DNA of 64,000 bases, from the NCBI RefSeq assembly GCF_025837155.1, contig NZ_CP107549.1, forward strand, positions 558,001 to 622,000, in the 5' to 3' direction. The number at the start of each line of letters is the position of its first letter. Position 1 is the first letter of the stretch. The notes under the pieces are model-generated. The model was not told where the DNA came from, did no database searches, and saw only the letters and a program-made list of their open reading frames with translations. Of this stretch, positions 22,007-34,273 are shown piece by piece. Made by a program: the position numbers and the translations under genes. Source of the DNA: Pseudomonas sp. Z8(2022). Its GTDB lineage: Bacteria; Pseudomonadota; Gammaproteobacteria; Pseudomonadales; Pseudomonadaceae.

Positions 22007-23305
22007 TTACAGCTTGGTTTCGACGTAGGCTTCGTCGCGAATCTGACGCAGCCAGGTCTGCAGTTCTTCGTCGTATTTGCGGTTGCGCAGCAGGTTGGCG
22101 GCCTGTTGCTCACGGAACTGCACGCTGCTGTCGGTGGCGCGGCGGCCCATGACCTGCAGCACGTGCCAGCCGTAAGGACTCTTGAACGGCTTGGACAGTT
22201 CGCCGCTGGCGGTGTTGTTCATCACTTCGCGGAACTCGGGTACCAGCGCCTCGGGGTCGATCCAGTTCAGATCGCCACCGTTGAGTGCCGAACCCGGGTC
22301 TTCGGAGAAGCTCTTCGCCAGCTCGGCGAAGTCCTCGCCAGCCACGATACGCTGATGCAGACGCTCCACCAGACGGCGGGTTTCCTCTTCGCTGCGGATT
22401 TCGCTGGGCTTGATCAGGATGTGACGGACATGTACTTCGTCGCGTACCTGAGTTTCGCCGCCACGCTTCTCGATCAGCTTGAGGATGATGAAGCCGCCCG
22501 GCGTACGTACCGGCTCGGTGACTTCCCCCGGGTTCAACTGACGGATCATGCTGTCGAACGGTGGCGGCAGCTGAGCAGCCTTGCGCCAGCCCATCTCGCC
22601 GCCTTCCAGCGCGTTCTCGCTGGCGGAGCGGGAGACGGCCAGCTGGGCGAAGTCCGCGCCCTGCTGCAGCTGCTGATACAGCTCCTGCGCCTGACGGTCA
22701 GCGGCCTGGATTTCGCTGGAGGACGCGCCTTCGGAAACCGGGATCAGGATGTTGGCCAGGCGGAATTCCTCCGACAGCTGCATCTTGCCCAGGTCGGAAG
22801 CGAGGAAGTTCTGCACTTCCTGATCGGTAACCTGAATGCGTTCGGCCACGCGGCGCTGGCGCACACGGCTGATGACCATCTCGCGACGCACCTGGTCACG
22901 CGCATCGGCATAGGACAGGCCGTCGCGTGCCAGTGCTTCACGGAACTGCTCCAGGCTCATGCCATTGCGCTGAGCGATGGTGCCCATGGCCTGGTTCAGT
23001 TCTTCGTCGGTGATGCGAATGCCGGAGCGGTCGCCGATCTGCAGCTGGATGTTCTCGATGATCAGGCGCTCGAGCACCTGCTGGCTGAGTACGTTGCCAG
23101 GAGGCACGGAGCCGCCGCGCTTGTCGATGGTTTGCTGCACTTCACGCAGGCGAGCGTCGAGTTGGCTCTGCATGACCACGTCGTTGTCGACGATGGCCAC
23201 GACGCGATCCAGTGGACGAACCTGGGCCTGAGCCGTTGCCGCCAGCAGTGCTGCGCCCAACAGCAGGGGGCGCAGGCGATCAGAAAGCTTGGTCTTCACG
23301 TTCAC
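22007..23305 (-). CDS. surA: Periplasmic peptidyl-prolyl isomerase/chaperone SurA (GTG start)
   Basis: The 432-residue product escorts outer-membrane beta-barrel proteins through the periplasm to the Bam complex. It has a signal peptide (ending near AQA), a SurA N-terminal chaperone domain, two parvulin domains (about 175-275 and 285-385, the second with [21 protein letters not shown]) and a C-terminal helix. No ATG is suitable. GTG 23305 is preferred because AAGG lies 5 nt upstream; GTG 23299 is the alternative. The start lies inside the end of lptD (26-bp overlap), coupling the chaperone to one of its main clients. Confidence 0.93.
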   Translation of the reverse strand: MNVKTKLSDRLRPLLLGAALLAATAQAQVRPLDRVVAIVDNDVVMQSQLDARLREVQQTIDKRGGSVPPGNVLSQQVLERLIIENIQLQIGDRSGIRITDEELNQAMGTIAQRNGMSLEQFREALARDGLSYADARDQVRREMVISRVRQRRVAERIQVTDQEVQNFLASDLGKMQLSEEFRLANILIPVSEGASSSEIQAADRQAQELYQQLQQGADFAQLAVSRSASENALEGGEMGWRKAAQLPPPFDSMIRQLNPGEVTEPVRTPGGFIILKLIEKRGGETQVRDEVHVRHILIKPSEIRSEEETRRLVERLHQRIVAGEDFAELAKSFSEDPGSALNGGDLNWIDPEALVPEFREVMNNTASGELSKPFKSPYGWHVLQVMGRRATDSSVQFREQQAANLLRNRKYDEELQTWLRQIRDEAYVETKL

Positions 23306-26099
23306 GGTAACCTTGAATGCCTTGGTCGAGGAAAGTTTCCACCTTGTTGCCAACAACGCCGCCGAGGCCCTTGAGGACGATCTGCAGGAAGATGCCGCGG
23401 TCCGGCTCGTCGTTGCGCGATGGGTTGAGGCTGACTTCGTCGTAATCGATCCAGTAGCGGTTGATCAGGCGCAGCTTCCAGCAGCAGCTGTCGTATTCGA
23501 AACCACCGAAGGCTTCGAGAGTACGGTTGCGGCCATAGTCATACTGCCAGCGCGAGATCAGGCTCCACTGCGGAGCCAGCGGCCAGATGACGGAGAAGTC
23601 ATGCTGGTCGATCTTGTAGTAGTTCTTGATGTAGTTGGGGTTCGGCTGCCCATTACCCAGTGTCGGATTGCCGTAGTCTGGGTTAGTGGTCCAGGTACCG
23701 CTGTCACGGTCATAACGCAGTGTGTCGTTACGATAGCGATAGCCGAAGTTGACGACCTTGTTCGGGTTGGCTTCCGGCTGGTAGTGGAACATCGCGCTGC
23801 CCGAGCGGGTGGCGTGTTGGTCCGGATCCCAGTTGAAGGTCGAGGAGAAGCGCCAGTCGCGGTTAAAGCGATACAGGTATTCCAGTGCGTAAGGGGATAC
23901 GTCCGAGGTTGCATCCTGGCGGCCGCGATAGTCGATTCCCGGCATCTGCACCTTGCGGTCTTCGAAGTAGAAGGCTTGGCCGATGCTGAAGCGCTGACGC
24001 TCGAAGCCATTCGGCTCGATCCAGCGGCTGGTCACACCCAGCGAAAGCTTGTTCTCGTCACCGATGCGATCCTTGCCACTGAAGCGATTTTCACGCCACA
24101 GCGAGGCGTAGCTGAAGGTCGGCTCGCCGGTATCGAATACTGGGATATCGGCTTGGTCTTCTTCCGGTACATAGAGGTAGAAGGCACGTGGCTCCAGAGT
24201 CTGACGGAAGTTTTGGCCGAACAGTTGGGTGTCACGATCAAAGTATAGGCCGCTGTCGACGCTGAACAGGCCGACACCGCGGTTGGGTGAGCGCTTGTAG
24301 TCGACGCCGAACCATTGACGATTTCGGTCGTTAGCGGCATTCGTAGCGTTAGCGATGTCATCCCGACCTTGCCCATCCAGATCAATCTGGTACTGCGTCT
24401 GCATGTACTTGATCTGAGGCTTGATAAAGCCCCAGGTCCAATCCAGCGGCAGGCTGACGCCAGGTTCTACATGTAGGCGCTCGCCGTCGGCACGGTTCAG
24501 GCCGGAGAGGCGCCCGTCGTAGTAAGGACCTTCGTCAACACCGTCTTCGTTGATGTAGTTGCCCGAGCGCAGGTTGCGATCAAAACGTACGTACTCGGTC
24601 CCATATGTGAAATCCAGGCCGCCCGGATTGAATGGCAGTTTGCCGTCCAGGGTGATCTGCGGCAGGCGATCATACGGCGTCACATCGGTGATATTGGCCA
24701 GTTCGTATGCATGCACGTTCAAGCGTGCGCGATAGCTGTCACCGCGGTAGGTCAGCGTACCACGTTGATCAACATAGGTTTTTTTGTCGATGCCCAGATC
24801 TGTATCCAGATCCTGGAAGTAATAAGGGTCGCTGATATCGGTGTAGTCGACTTCGGCGAGCAGGCGCGAGTTCAGGCCCTGCTTGTGCTGCCAGCTGTAC
24901 ATCCAGCGCTGGTCTTTGTACTCGGACTGCAGCTTGCGCTCGTCTTCGCTGTCGTCGAGGTAGGCGGCGCCGATCTGGCCTTCGCTGCTCTCGGTCAGGT
25001 AGCGGAACTCACCTTCCATCAGCAGGCCGCGTTTGGCCATGTAGGTCGGGTACAGCGTGGCGTCGTAGTTCGGCGCCAGGTTGAAGTAGTAAGGCGTTTG
25101 CAGCGAGAAGCCGTTGCTGCTCGACGTGCCGATGCTCGGCGGCAGGAAACCGGACTGGCGACGGTCATCGATCGGGAAGTAGATGTACGGGGTGTAGAAC
25201 ACCGGAATGTCCTTGACCCGCAGCGTCACGTTGGTGGCGGTGCCGAAGCCGGTCGCCGGGTTCAGGGTGACGTTGTTGCCCTTCAGATGCCAGGCATTGT
25301 CGCCCGGTTCGCAACGGGTATAGGTGCCATCCTTGAGGCGGATGATCGCGGTCTCTTCGCGCTTGGCGTAGAGCGCGCTGCCGCGCACGTGAGCCTGGTG
25401 CATCACGTATTCGGCGTTGTCGATACGGGCTTCGCCGTTATCCAGTTGCAGTTCGGCGCGGTCGCCGACCACCAGCATGCCCTTGTCGCGCAGGCGCACG
25501 TTACCAACCAGTTCACCACGGTTTTCCGTCTGGTGCAGGCTGGCTTCGTCGGCCTCGACCTGCATGCCGGACTGGCGCAGGACCACGTCACCGGCGAGGG
25601 TGGCGATCTGCTTTTCCTGCTCGAAGCGCGAGGCTTTGGCGGAAACGAACATCGGCGACTCGTCCAGCGGCGTGGTGTCATCCATGCCCGGACGCAGCGG
25701 CTCGACATAGGCGCCTGCGCAGTAAGGACCGGCCTCGGCCAGTTGCGCGGCGGTCAGCTTGTCACGCGGGACCCAGTCCAGGTGACTGTAGTCAGGGCTG
25801 CGCGAGGCGAGGGCACGGCCCTTGCTCTCGGTGACCAGCACCGGAGCAGCGTCCTGCTTGGCTACGGCCGTAGCGGTGCCGCCGCTGCTGCTGACAGCGT
25901 CACGGCTGTGCACCGGACGTGGTGGCAGGGCGCTGGCTGCTGATTTCGGCGCGCATGCCCAGCCGCCCGTTGGCGACGCCTGGCAATCATATTGCTCGGC
26001 GGCAAAGGACTGTAGGCTGAACACGGGCTGTAAGGCCAGAAAACTGCCGGTAACCAGCAGTGGGAATTTCTTGCGGAACGCGGGATGTTTTACTGCCAT
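23280..26099 (-). CDS. lptD: LPS-assembly outer-membrane protein LptD
   Basis: The 939-residue protein is the outer-membrane barrel that, with LptE, inserts lipopolysaccharide in the outer leaflet. It has a signal peptide (1-34), an N-terminal beta-jellyroll OstA domain (about 145-260) and a C-terminal 26-strand barrel. The cysteines expected for interdomain disulfides are present: YDC and WAC near the mature N terminus and the adjacent pair DSCCWKLR (about 860). An open frame continues 78 codons upstream; ATG 26099 is chosen because it begins the signal peptide. It is divergent from amgK across 124 bp and overlaps surA. Confidence 0.96.
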   Translation of the reverse strand: MAVKHPAFRKKFPLLVTGSFLALQPVFSLQSFAAEQYDCQASPTGGWACAPKSAASALPPRPVHSRDAVSSSGGTATAVAKQDAAPVLVTESKGRALASRSPDYSHLDWVPRDKLTAAQLAEAGPYCAGAYVEPLRPGMDDTTPLDESPMFVSAKASRFEQEKQIATLAGDVVLRQSGMQVEADEASLHQTENRGELVGNVRLRDKGMLVVGDRAELQLDNGEARIDNAEYVMHQAHVRGSALYAKREETAIIRLKDGTYTRCEPGDNAWHLKGNNVTLNPATGFGTATNVTLRVKDIPVFYTPYIYFPIDDRRQSGFLPPSIGTSSSNGFSLQTPYYFNLAPNYDATLYPTYMAKRGLLMEGEFRYLTESSEGQIGAAYLDDSEDERKLQSEYKDQRWMYSWQHKQGLNSRLLAEVDYTDISDPYYFQDLDTDLGIDKKTYVDQRGTLTYRGDSYRARLNVHAYELANITDVTPYDRLPQITLDGKLPFNPGGLDFTYGTEYVRFDRNLRSGNYINEDGVDEGPYYDGRLSGLNRADGERLHVEPGVSLPLDWTWGFIKPQIKYMQTQYQIDLDGQGRDDIANATNAANDRNRQWFGVDYKRSPNRGVGLFSVDSGLYFDRDTQLFGQNFRQTLEPRAFYLYVPEEDQADIPVFDTGEPTFSYASLWRENRFSGKDRIGDENKLSLGVTSRWIEPNGFERQRFSIGQAFYFEDRKVQMPGIDYRGRQDATSDVSPYALEYLYRFNRDWRFSSTFNWDPDQHATRSGSAMFHYQPEANPNKVVNFGYRYRNDTLRYDRDSGTWTTNPDYGNPTLGNGQPNPNYIKNYYKIDQHDFSVIWPLAPQWSLISRWQYDYGRNRTLEAFGGFEYDSCCWKLRLINRYWIDYDEVSLNPSRNDEPDRGIFLQIVLKGLGGVVGNKVETFLDQGIQGYREREDQAF

Positions 26100-26223
26100 C
26101 TTGTTAGTCCGGGCTTCCTGCGCGCTATCGGCCCAGGGGCCGCACGCCTCTCGATGGGCTGAAAAAGATGCTGGATAATAAAGCATGACCCGCGCAACGG
26201 CTAGCGCCGTCGGAGACCCCTTG

Positions 26224-27917
<1,694 letters not shown>

Positions 27918-28679
27918 GTGCTGTGGCCGGCGACCCTGCTTGGCGCTGCGGCCGGGCTGGCCCTGGCCAGCATCCCGGGGGCGTTGCTCGGCGGCTTGCT
28001 CGGGCAGGTGCTGGATCGTCGCCTGCGCCTGCACGGCTGGGACAACCTGCGCGAGCGACTGGGCGGCCGTGCGGCGCCGGCGGATGACGATCTGCTGTTT
28101 CTGATGCTGGGGCGCCTGGCCAAGTGCGATGGACGGGTGGTGCAGAGTCATATCCAGCAGGCGCGCTCGGAGATGCAGCGATTAGGACTGGACGCGGCCG
28201 GTCAGCGCCGAGCCATCGATGCCTTCTCCCGTGGCAAGACCGGACGTGACAACTTGCGGGGGCCGTTGCTGCGCCAGCGCGAGCGTGCCGACGCGATGTT
28301 GCGCGCCTGCTGGCGCATGGCCTGGGTCGACGGGCGGGTTTCGCCCCGTGAGCACGAGCTGATCCTGTTGTGGGGCAAGTGGCTCGGCTGGGACAGTGCC
28401 CGGCTCGACAGCCTGGGCGAGGAGTACGCGCCGCGTCGCAGTCAGCAGCCGGCTTCGACTGGCGGCAGCTATCAGGAGGCGCTGCGTCTGCTGGGCGTCA
28501 GCGAGGATGCCGAGCCCGAGCAGATCAAGCGCGCGTACCGGCGTCTGCTCAGTCGTCATCACCCGGACAAGCTGGCTGGCTCCGGCGCCTCGCCCGAGCG
28601 CATTCGTGCAGCGACCGAAACCACTCGCCAACTGCATCAGGCCTATGCACTGATCCGCCAGCGTAGAGGGATCCGCTAG
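27918..28679 (+). CDS. DjlA-like membrane-anchored DnaJ co-chaperone (GTG start)
   Basis: The 253-residue product begins with one hydrophobic Gly/Ala-rich helix (about 3-30), as in DjlA. A TerB-like helical domain follows (about 55-165). A J domain occupies the C terminus (about 185-253) with the HPD motif in SRHHPDKL. DjlA proteins stimulate DnaK ATPase at the inner membrane. The GTG start directly follows the murU TAG, so it belongs to the amgK-murU operon. Its TAG stop and that of the convergent DUF3530 gene share the palindrome CTAG at 28676-28679. Confidence 0.88.
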   Translation: MLWPATLLGAAAGLALASIPGALLGGLLGQVLDRRLRLHGWDNLRERLGGRAAPADDDLLFLMLGRLAKCDGRVVQSHIQQARSEMQRLGLDAAGQRRAIDAFSRGKTGRDNLRGPLLRQRERADAMLRACWRMAWVDGRVSPREHELILLWGKWLGWDSARLDSLGEEYAPRRSQQPASTGGSYQEALRLLGVSEDAEPEQIKRAYRRLLSRHHPDKLAGSGASPERIRAATETTRQLHQAYALIRQRRGIR

Positions 28680-29674
28680 CCGCTCGTGGCGCGGATATGC
28701 AGTGTGAGCCAGCCGCGCAGGCGGCGGTAGAGCTGTTCCTGCTGTATCTCCAGATTGCCCGGCAGGGCTTTCATCGACACCTGGGTATAACTGGGCAAAC
28801 TGGCTCTTTTGCTCGCCTGCATGCGCTTCAGGGCCGAGATTCGATCGCTGGCCTGATCCTTGTAATAGAAGTCGCCGGCGGCTACCGACAGCTGCGCGAC
28901 CAGCTCGTCCAGCGGCGGTGCGAAGCCGGCAGGCATTTCGGCGGCCACCATCAGCAGGTTGTGCACATTGGCCGGCTTGCGTTCGTTCAGATAACGCGCA
29001 GCCCAGTAGGCGCCGCTGCCGTGGCCCAGCAGGACGATCTCCCTGGCCTGTTGCTGTTCGGCGAAGGCGATGGCGGCGTCGATCCGCTCCATCACGCGCT
29101 CGACATGTGCCTGGCGCCTTTGTTCGGCGCTGACCGGACTCTCGTCCGTCTGCAGTGCGTCTTGCTCTACGGCTGCTTCGGCTGGGGACTCGGCGTCGGT
29201 TTCGTTCTCGCTCGCAAGTGCGTCATCGCCCGCGGTCGGTGTTGTCACGGTGGCCTGGCGCAGTGGCGGCGGATCGCCGTCCGGGTCCGGCAGCGTCAGG
29301 CTCAAGCTGTGCCAGCCGGCATCGGGCAACTTGCGCCGCAGCGGGCCGACCGCTGCAGCGCCATCGGCGTTCTCCACGTCACCGGGCACCAGGATCACCG
29401 CGCCTTCGGGTTCGCCCACATTGGCAGGCAGCCACAGGGCGAGGAAGCTTTCGTCGCCTGCCTGCAGCCTCTGCTGTTCACGCTTGTCCAGACGCTGTTC
29501 CAGCGTCTGCGCGTCGCTGACGCTGCGTTCGGGCAGCGGGGGGCGTTCGTTGGCCGCAGGCGATTCGGTTTCGCCGGACGCCGTATCCTGTACATCCTCG
29601 GCCGGTTCCTGTGCCCAGCCGGTGGCGGCGCAGAGCAGGCAGAAACCGAGCAGTACGAGTGAATGGGGGCGCAT
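28676..29674 (-). CDS. DUF3530 exported alpha/beta-hydrolase-like protein
   Basis: The 332-residue product has a signal peptide (1-21, ending near WAQ), then a low-complexity acidic stretch. It has a C-terminal alpha/beta-hydrolase core with nucleophile-elbow-like LLGHGSG (about 233-239). A second acidic, Glu/Ala/Asp-rich insert sits near 150-190. The family (DUF3530) has no known substrate. ATG 29674 is chosen because it begins the signal peptide; the open frame extends 33 codons upstream. It is divergent from the AgtS-like sensor gene. Confidence 0.8.
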   Translation of the reverse strand: MRPHSLVLLGFCLLCAATGWAQEPAEDVQDTASGETESPAANERPPLPERSVSDAQTLEQRLDKREQQRLQAGDESFLALWLPANVGEPEGAVILVPGDVENADGAAAVGPLRRKLPDAGWHSLSLTLPDPDGDPPPLRQATVTTPTAGDDALASENETDAESPAEAAVEQDALQTDESPVSAEQRRQAHVERVMERIDAAIAFAEQQQAREIVLLGHGSGAYWAARYLNERKPANVHNLLMVAAEMPAGFAPPLDELVAQLSVAAGDFYYKDQASDRISALKRMQASKRASLPSYTQVSMKALPGNLEIQQEQLYRRLRGWLTLHIRATSG

Positions 29675-29787
29675 CGATCGGGCTCCTTGATATCTGCTGC
29701 AGAGCCTAATGCCGTGCCGCGCTTTTGTCAGGCGATGCGGGCGAGACTGGAGTAAGGTAGGGGATCGCGTCACCGGATTCGCCGTAC

Positions 29788-32193
29788 ATGAAATCCCTGC
29801 TCTCCTGTCTCTTCTTCCTGCTGCTGCTATCGACCGCCCCGGCCTGGGCCGAGAGCACGCGCATGCCGTTGCGCCCGGCCTTCGATGCCGAACAGCGTGC
29901 CTGGCTCGAGGCGCATCCAGTGCTGCGTGTCGGGCTGATTCAGCAGGCGCCCTGGGTACAGCGTGGCCAGAACCGGCAGCTGACCGGGGCCAATATCGAG
30001 CTGATGCAGCGCCTGCTGGACGGCATGGGGGTCGCGCCTGACTGGCGTCTGTATCCGAGCCACGAGGCGCTGGAGCGCGCCGTCAGCGCGGGCGAGGTGG
30101 ACCTGGCGCCAGGCCTGCAGCAGACGCCTGCCGGTTTGCGCCTCTGGCACTACTCCATGCCCTACCTGCGTGTGCCGCATCTGGTGGTCGGCGAGCGCAG
30201 CGGCAGTGGTGCAGTGGATCTCGATCAGCTGCCGCTGGAGCAGATGGTCGCCCTGCGCTCACCGAGTCAGGCTGCCGAGTACCTGGAGCGCACCCATACC
30301 AACCTGCGCCTGCGTGAGGTGCCCTCGGATCGCGCCGCGTTGCTGCTGGTACTGAATCGGGAGGTCAGCTATGCGGTGCTGGATGAAGCGAGCCTCAGCC
30401 TGTTGCTGCGCGAATCACGTTTCTCCAGCCTGAGCATCGTCGGCGATATCGGCCTGCCACAGCTGTTGCGTCTGGCCACGCGCCGCGACGAGCCGGTGCT
30501 GTCGGCCATCGTCGACCGGGCCTTGCAGGCGCTGCCTGCGCGCGAGCTGGAGGAGCTGCGCGAAACCTGGATGCCGTTGCGTTATCCGCAGTCCACCGAT
30601 TTCGTCGGTTTCTGGAAGACCTTCGCACTGTTTCTCACGCTGCTGCTGTTGATCGGCGCCACCGCGCTGTATCGGCAGCGCCAGCAGGCGCGCCTGCTCG
30701 AGAGCGGACTGCTCGGTGCCCGCGCAGAGCTGGACCGCCACCAGCAGGCCGCCGAAGCGCTACGCCTGAGCCAGTTCTCCATCGACCACAGCACGGTGGG
30801 CATTCTCTGGGTCAACTGGGACAGTCACCTGCGTTATGCCAATCGCGCCGCCGAGCGCATGCTCGGCTACGCCGGCGGCGAGCTGGTGGACAAGCCACTG
30901 AGTCTGCTGGAGCCCGGCCTGAACATGGATCGCTGGCTCAATCTGTGGAAGCGTGTCCGCGAGCAGGACAATGCTTCGAGGAGTTTCGAGATCGACTGCC
31001 TGCGTGCCGATGGCAGTCGCATGCCGGCCGACGTGTCCCTGAGCTTTCTGCGCTATCGCCAGGCCGAGTACCTGGTGGTGTTTCTCAGCGATGTGACCGA
31101 ACGCCGCCGTGCGCGTGAGGCGCTGGAAGAGAGCGAGGCACGCTTCAAGGGTATCGCCGGCAACGTGCCCGGTCTGGTGTTTCGCCTGGAGCGTTTCGGC
31201 GCGGGGCAGGCGGTCAGCTTTGCCTATATCAGCGAGGCCAGTCAGGAGATGGTCGGCTGGCCGGCCCATGAACTGCAGCGTGAGGAACGCGGTATTCGCA
31301 GCCTGGTGCATCCGCAGGATCTACCCAGCTACCTCAACAGTCAGATCCTGGCGCTGGAAAGCGAGAGCGACTGGTACTGGCAGGGGCGCATTCTCACTGC
31401 GGCGCAGGAGGTGCTGTGGGCAGATATCCGCAGTACGGCACGTCCGCAGGGCAATGGCCGGGTGGTCTGGGACGGGATTCTCTGGGACATCACCGAGAAC
31501 AAGCTGGCCGAGCTGGAGCTGGCCGACTCGCGGGCACGCCTGCGCCAGCTGTCGGCGCATCTGGAAAGCGTGCGCGAGGAGGAGAAGGCGCGCATTGCCC
31601 GCGAAGTGCATGACGAGCTCGGTCAGGTGCTGACCGTGCTCAAGCTGGAGACGGCCATGTGCGAGCTGGTCTGCGCCGGACAGATCCCGGAACTGGACGA
31701 GCGCCTGGCCAGCATGAAGCGTCTGATCGCGCAGCTGTTCCAGCTGGTGCGCGACGTGGCCACCGCCCTACGGCCACCCATTCTCGATGCCGGCATCGCC
31801 TCGGCCATCGAGTGGCAGGTGCGCCGCTTCGAGGAGCGTACGCAGATCCCCTGTCTGGTCGAAGTGCCTGAACATCTGCCGAACCTGCCCGATGCGCAGG
31901 CCATCGGTCTGTTCCGCATCCTCCAGGAAGCACTGACCAACGTCATGCGTCACGCCGGCGCCCATAGCGTCGTGGTACGCCTGTGGCAGGAAGCGGGCAG
32001 TTTGTGCCTGTCGGTCAGTGATGATGGCAGGGGCTTCGATCCGGCCCTGCGCAAACCGGGACAGTCCTTCGGTCTGGTCGGCATGCAGGAGCGCATGCTC
32101 ATGCTCGGCGGCCAGCTGCAGATTGACAGCCGGCCGGGGGAGGGCACTACGCTGTGCGCGCGCATAAACCTGAATGAGGAGATCGCGGCGTGA
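29788..32193 (+). CDS. agtS: AgtS-like sensor histidine kinase with periplasmic SBP-type sensor
   Basis: The 801-residue product has a signal peptide (1-22), a periplasmic solute-binding family 3 domain (about 35-260), a transmembrane helix (about 275-295), two PAS domains (about 330-440 and 450-575), a HisKA_3 dimerisation domain with the phospho-acceptor H608 in REVHDELGQ, and a HATPase domain (EALTNVMRHAG, DDGRGFD). It overlaps the regulator gene by 4 bp (GTGA). In P. aeruginosa the syntenic AgtSR controls the adjacent ABC importer for 5-aminovalerate and GABA and is reported to respond to GlcNAc/peptidoglycan. The same role here is inference from synteny. Confidence 0.88.
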   Translation: MKSLLSCLFFLLLLSTAPAWAESTRMPLRPAFDAEQRAWLEAHPVLRVGLIQQAPWVQRGQNRQLTGANIELMQRLLDGMGVAPDWRLYPSHEALERAVSAGEVDLAPGLQQTPAGLRLWHYSMPYLRVPHLVVGERSGSGAVDLDQLPLEQMVALRSPSQAAEYLERTHTNLRLREVPSDRAALLLVLNREVSYAVLDEASLSLLLRESRFSSLSIVGDIGLPQLLRLATRRDEPVLSAIVDRALQALPARELEELRETWMPLRYPQSTDFVGFWKTFALFLTLLLLIGATALYRQRQQARLLESGLLGARAELDRHQQAAEALRLSQFSIDHSTVGILWVNWDSHLRYANRAAERMLGYAGGELVDKPLSLLEPGLNMDRWLNLWKRVREQDNASRSFEIDCLRADGSRMPADVSLSFLRYRQAEYLVVFLSDVTERRRAREALEESEARFKGIAGNVPGLVFRLERFGAGQAVSFAYISEASQEMVGWPAHELQREERGIRSLVHPQDLPSYLNSQILALESESDWYWQGRILTAAQEVLWADIRSTARPQGNGRVVWDGILWDITENKLAELELADSRARLRQLSAHLESVREEEKARIAREVHDELGQVLTVLKLETAMCELVCAGQIPELDERLASMKRLIAQLFQLVRDVATALRPPILDAGIASAIEWQVRRFEERTQIPCLVEVPEHLPNLPDAQAIGLFRILQEALTNVMRHAGAHSVVVRLWQEAGSLCLSVSDDGRGFDPALRKPGQSFGLVGMQERMLMLGGQLQIDSRPGEGTTLCARINLNEEIAA

Positions 32194-32819
32194 TCCGGGT
32201 ACTGGTGGCCGAAGACCACACCATCGTGCGGGAAGGCATCAAGCAACTGATCGGCATGGCGCGCGATCTTGAGGTGGCGGGCGAAGCCGGCAATGGCGAG
32301 CAACTGCTCGAAGTATTGCGCCGTACACCCTGCGATGTAGTGCTGCTGGACATCTCCATGCCTGGCGTCAACGGTCTGGAGGCGATTCCGCGCATCCGCG
32401 CACTGAACGAAGCGCCGGCGATTCTCGTGCTGTCGATGCACGACGAGGCGCAGATGGCGGCGCGTGCACTCAAGGCCGGCGCCGCTGGCTACGCCACCAA
32501 GGACAGCGACCCGGCCCTGCTGGTAACCGCGATTCGCAAGGTCGCCGGCGGTGGACGCTATATCGACCCGGCCCTGGCCGATCGCATGGTCTTCGAAGTC
32601 GGCCTGACCGACTCGCGTCCGCCCCATGCGCAACTGTCCGAGCGCGAATTTTCGGTATTCGAGCGTCTGGTGCGCGGCGAGGGCGTCAACGATATCGCCC
32701 TGCACCTGGCCATCAGCAACAAGACCGTGAGCACCCACAAGGCGCGCCTGATGCAGAAGCTCGGAGCGAACTCGATGGCCGATCTGGTGCGCTATGCGAT
32801 GGAGCACCGCCTGGTCTGA
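32190..32819 (+). CDS. agtR: AgtR-like NarL/FixJ response regulator (GTG start)
   Basis: The 209-residue product has a receiver domain with phospho-acceptor D54 (LLDISMPG) and the conserved Lys near 104. A C-terminal LuxR-type helix-turn-helix follows (LSEREFSVFERLVRGEGVNDIALHL..., about 147-205). GTG 32190 overlaps the sensor stop. It probably regulates the downstream ABC operon. A 303-bp repeat-rich gap follows before agtA. Confidence 0.92.
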   Translation: MIRVLVAEDHTIVREGIKQLIGMARDLEVAGEAGNGEQLLEVLRRTPCDVVLLDISMPGVNGLEAIPRIRALNEAPAILVLSMHDEAQMAARALKAGAAGYATKDSDPALLVTAIRKVAGGGRYIDPALADRMVFEVGLTDSRPPHAQLSEREFSVFERLVRGEGVNDIALHLAISNKTVSTHKARLMQKLGANSMADLVRYAMEHRLV

Positions 32820-33122
32820 TCGGGCGCTTCTGCAACACGCCTACTGTATGCCGGCGCAGGGTGGATGAGGCTCTTTTCATCCACCGTTGCGATAGCGGTA
32901 CACCTGCATTGCTGGACATGAAAAGCGGTGTCCAACCTACCCATGGATTACCCATGGGGCATCTTCGATAACCGATGCAATCACTCGGAATTTGTAGGGC
33001 GATTCCTACAGAAGATTCTCCTCGCGCCTGATAACAGCCTGTCATCCCGCCCGATTTTTCACCCGTTCCCGCCAACCTACTCTTGAGTCATCGGCCTGAG
33101 ACAAGAACAAGGGTGTGGTGTG
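32820..33122. repeat. Repeat-rich intergenic region between agtR and agtA
   Basis: No gene is seen in this 303-bp stretch. It holds several short palindromes: GGTGGATGA/TCATCCACC (32860-32885), GGACA/TGTCC (32913-32932), paired CCCATGG copies (32940-32958) and TGTAGG/CCTACA (32993-33010). These resemble known Pseudomonas extragenic repeats. The agtA promoter and any AgtR site must also lie here, most likely in 33011-33110, but I cannot identify them with confidence. Confidence 0.65.
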
Positions 33123-34220
33123 ATGGCAAACGATGTACTGGTGAGCTTCCGCGGTGTGCAGAAGAGCTATGACGGCGAGACGCTGATCGTCAAGGATCTC
33201 AACCTGGATATCCGCAAGGGCGAGTTCCTGACCCTGCTCGGCCCGTCCGGGTCCGGCAAGACCACCAGCCTGATGATGCTGGCCGGGTTCGAAACTCCGA
33301 CCGCCGGCGAGATTCTGCTCGATGGTCGCTCCCTGAACAAACTGCCGCCGCACAAGCGCGACATCGGCATGGTGTTCCAGAACTACGCGCTGTTCCCGCA
33401 CATGACCGTGGCCGAGAACCTGGCGTTCCCCCTGAGCGTACGCGGCATGTCGCGCACCGACATCAGCGAGCGGGTCAAGCGTGCCCTGTCCATGGTGCAG
33501 CTCGACAGCTTCCGCAATCGCTATCCAGGCCAGCTCTCCGGTGGCCAGCAGCAGCGTGTGGCGCTGGCCCGTGCGCTGGTGTTCGAACCGCAGCTGGTGC
33601 TGATGGACGAACCCCTCGGTGCGCTGGACAAGCAGCTGCGCGAGCACATGCAGATGGAGATCAAGCACCTGCACCAGCGCCTGGGCGTGACGGTGGTGTA
33701 CGTGACCCACGACCAGGGCGAGGCGCTGACCATGTCCGACCGCGTGGCCGTATTCCATCAGGGCGAGATCCAGCAGATCGCCCCGCCACGCGAACTCTAC
33801 GAAGCGCCGCACAACACCTTCGTCGCCCAGTTCATCGGTGAGAACAACCGCCTTCCGGGCGAGCTGGTCAGCCGCGATGGCGACCAGTGCGTGGTGCGTC
33901 TGGCGCGTGGCGAGGAAGTCCGTGCCATGGCGGTCAACGTCGGCGCCGTGGGCGAGGCGGTGAGCCTGTCGATCCGCCCCGAGCGCATTCGCATCAACGG
34001 TGCCAGCGAGAGCTGCCCCAACCGTTTCTCCGGGCGCATCGCCGAGTTCATCTACCTGGGTGATCACGTGCGTATCCGCATGGAGGTCTGCGGCAAGTCC
34101 GATTTCTACGTCAAGCAACCCGTGGCCGAGCTCGATCCGGAGCTGGCGGTTGGTGACCTGGTTCCGCTCGGCTGGTCTGTCGAGCATGTCCGCGCGCTCG
34201 ACCCACTCCAAGCCGAGTGA
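33123..34220 (+). CDS. agtA: ABC transporter ATP-binding protein (AgtA-like, PotA family)
   Basis: The 365-residue product carries Walker A GPSGSGKT (about 40-47), Q-loop, signature LSGGQQQR (about 139-146), Walker [10 protein letters not shown] and a C-terminal TOBE domain (about 285-360). It belongs to the spermidine/putrescine-type ATPases and energises the importer built from the next three genes. GTG 33120 and ATG 33123 are adjacent; ATG is chosen. Confidence 0.93.
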   Translation: MANDVLVSFRGVQKSYDGETLIVKDLNLDIRKGEFLTLLGPSGSGKTTSLMMLAGFETPTAGEILLDGRSLNKLPPHKRDIGMVFQNYALFPHMTVAENLAFPLSVRGMSRTDISERVKRALSMVQLDSFRNRYPGQLSGGQQQRVALARALVFEPQLVLMDEPLGALDKQLREHMQMEIKHLHQRLGVTVVYVTHDQGEALTMSDRVAVFHQGEIQQIAPPRELYEAPHNTFVAQFIGENNRLPGELVSRDGDQCVVRLARGEEVRAMAVNVGAVGEAVSLSIRPERIRINGASESCPNRFSGRIAEFIYLGDHVRIRMEVCGKSDFYVKQPVAELDPELAVGDLVPLGWSVEHVRALDPLQAE

Positions 34221-34273
34221 GCGTTTCGCGCAGTGCTTCACCTTTACCCCGTAACACAGAGGAGCTGATAAGA

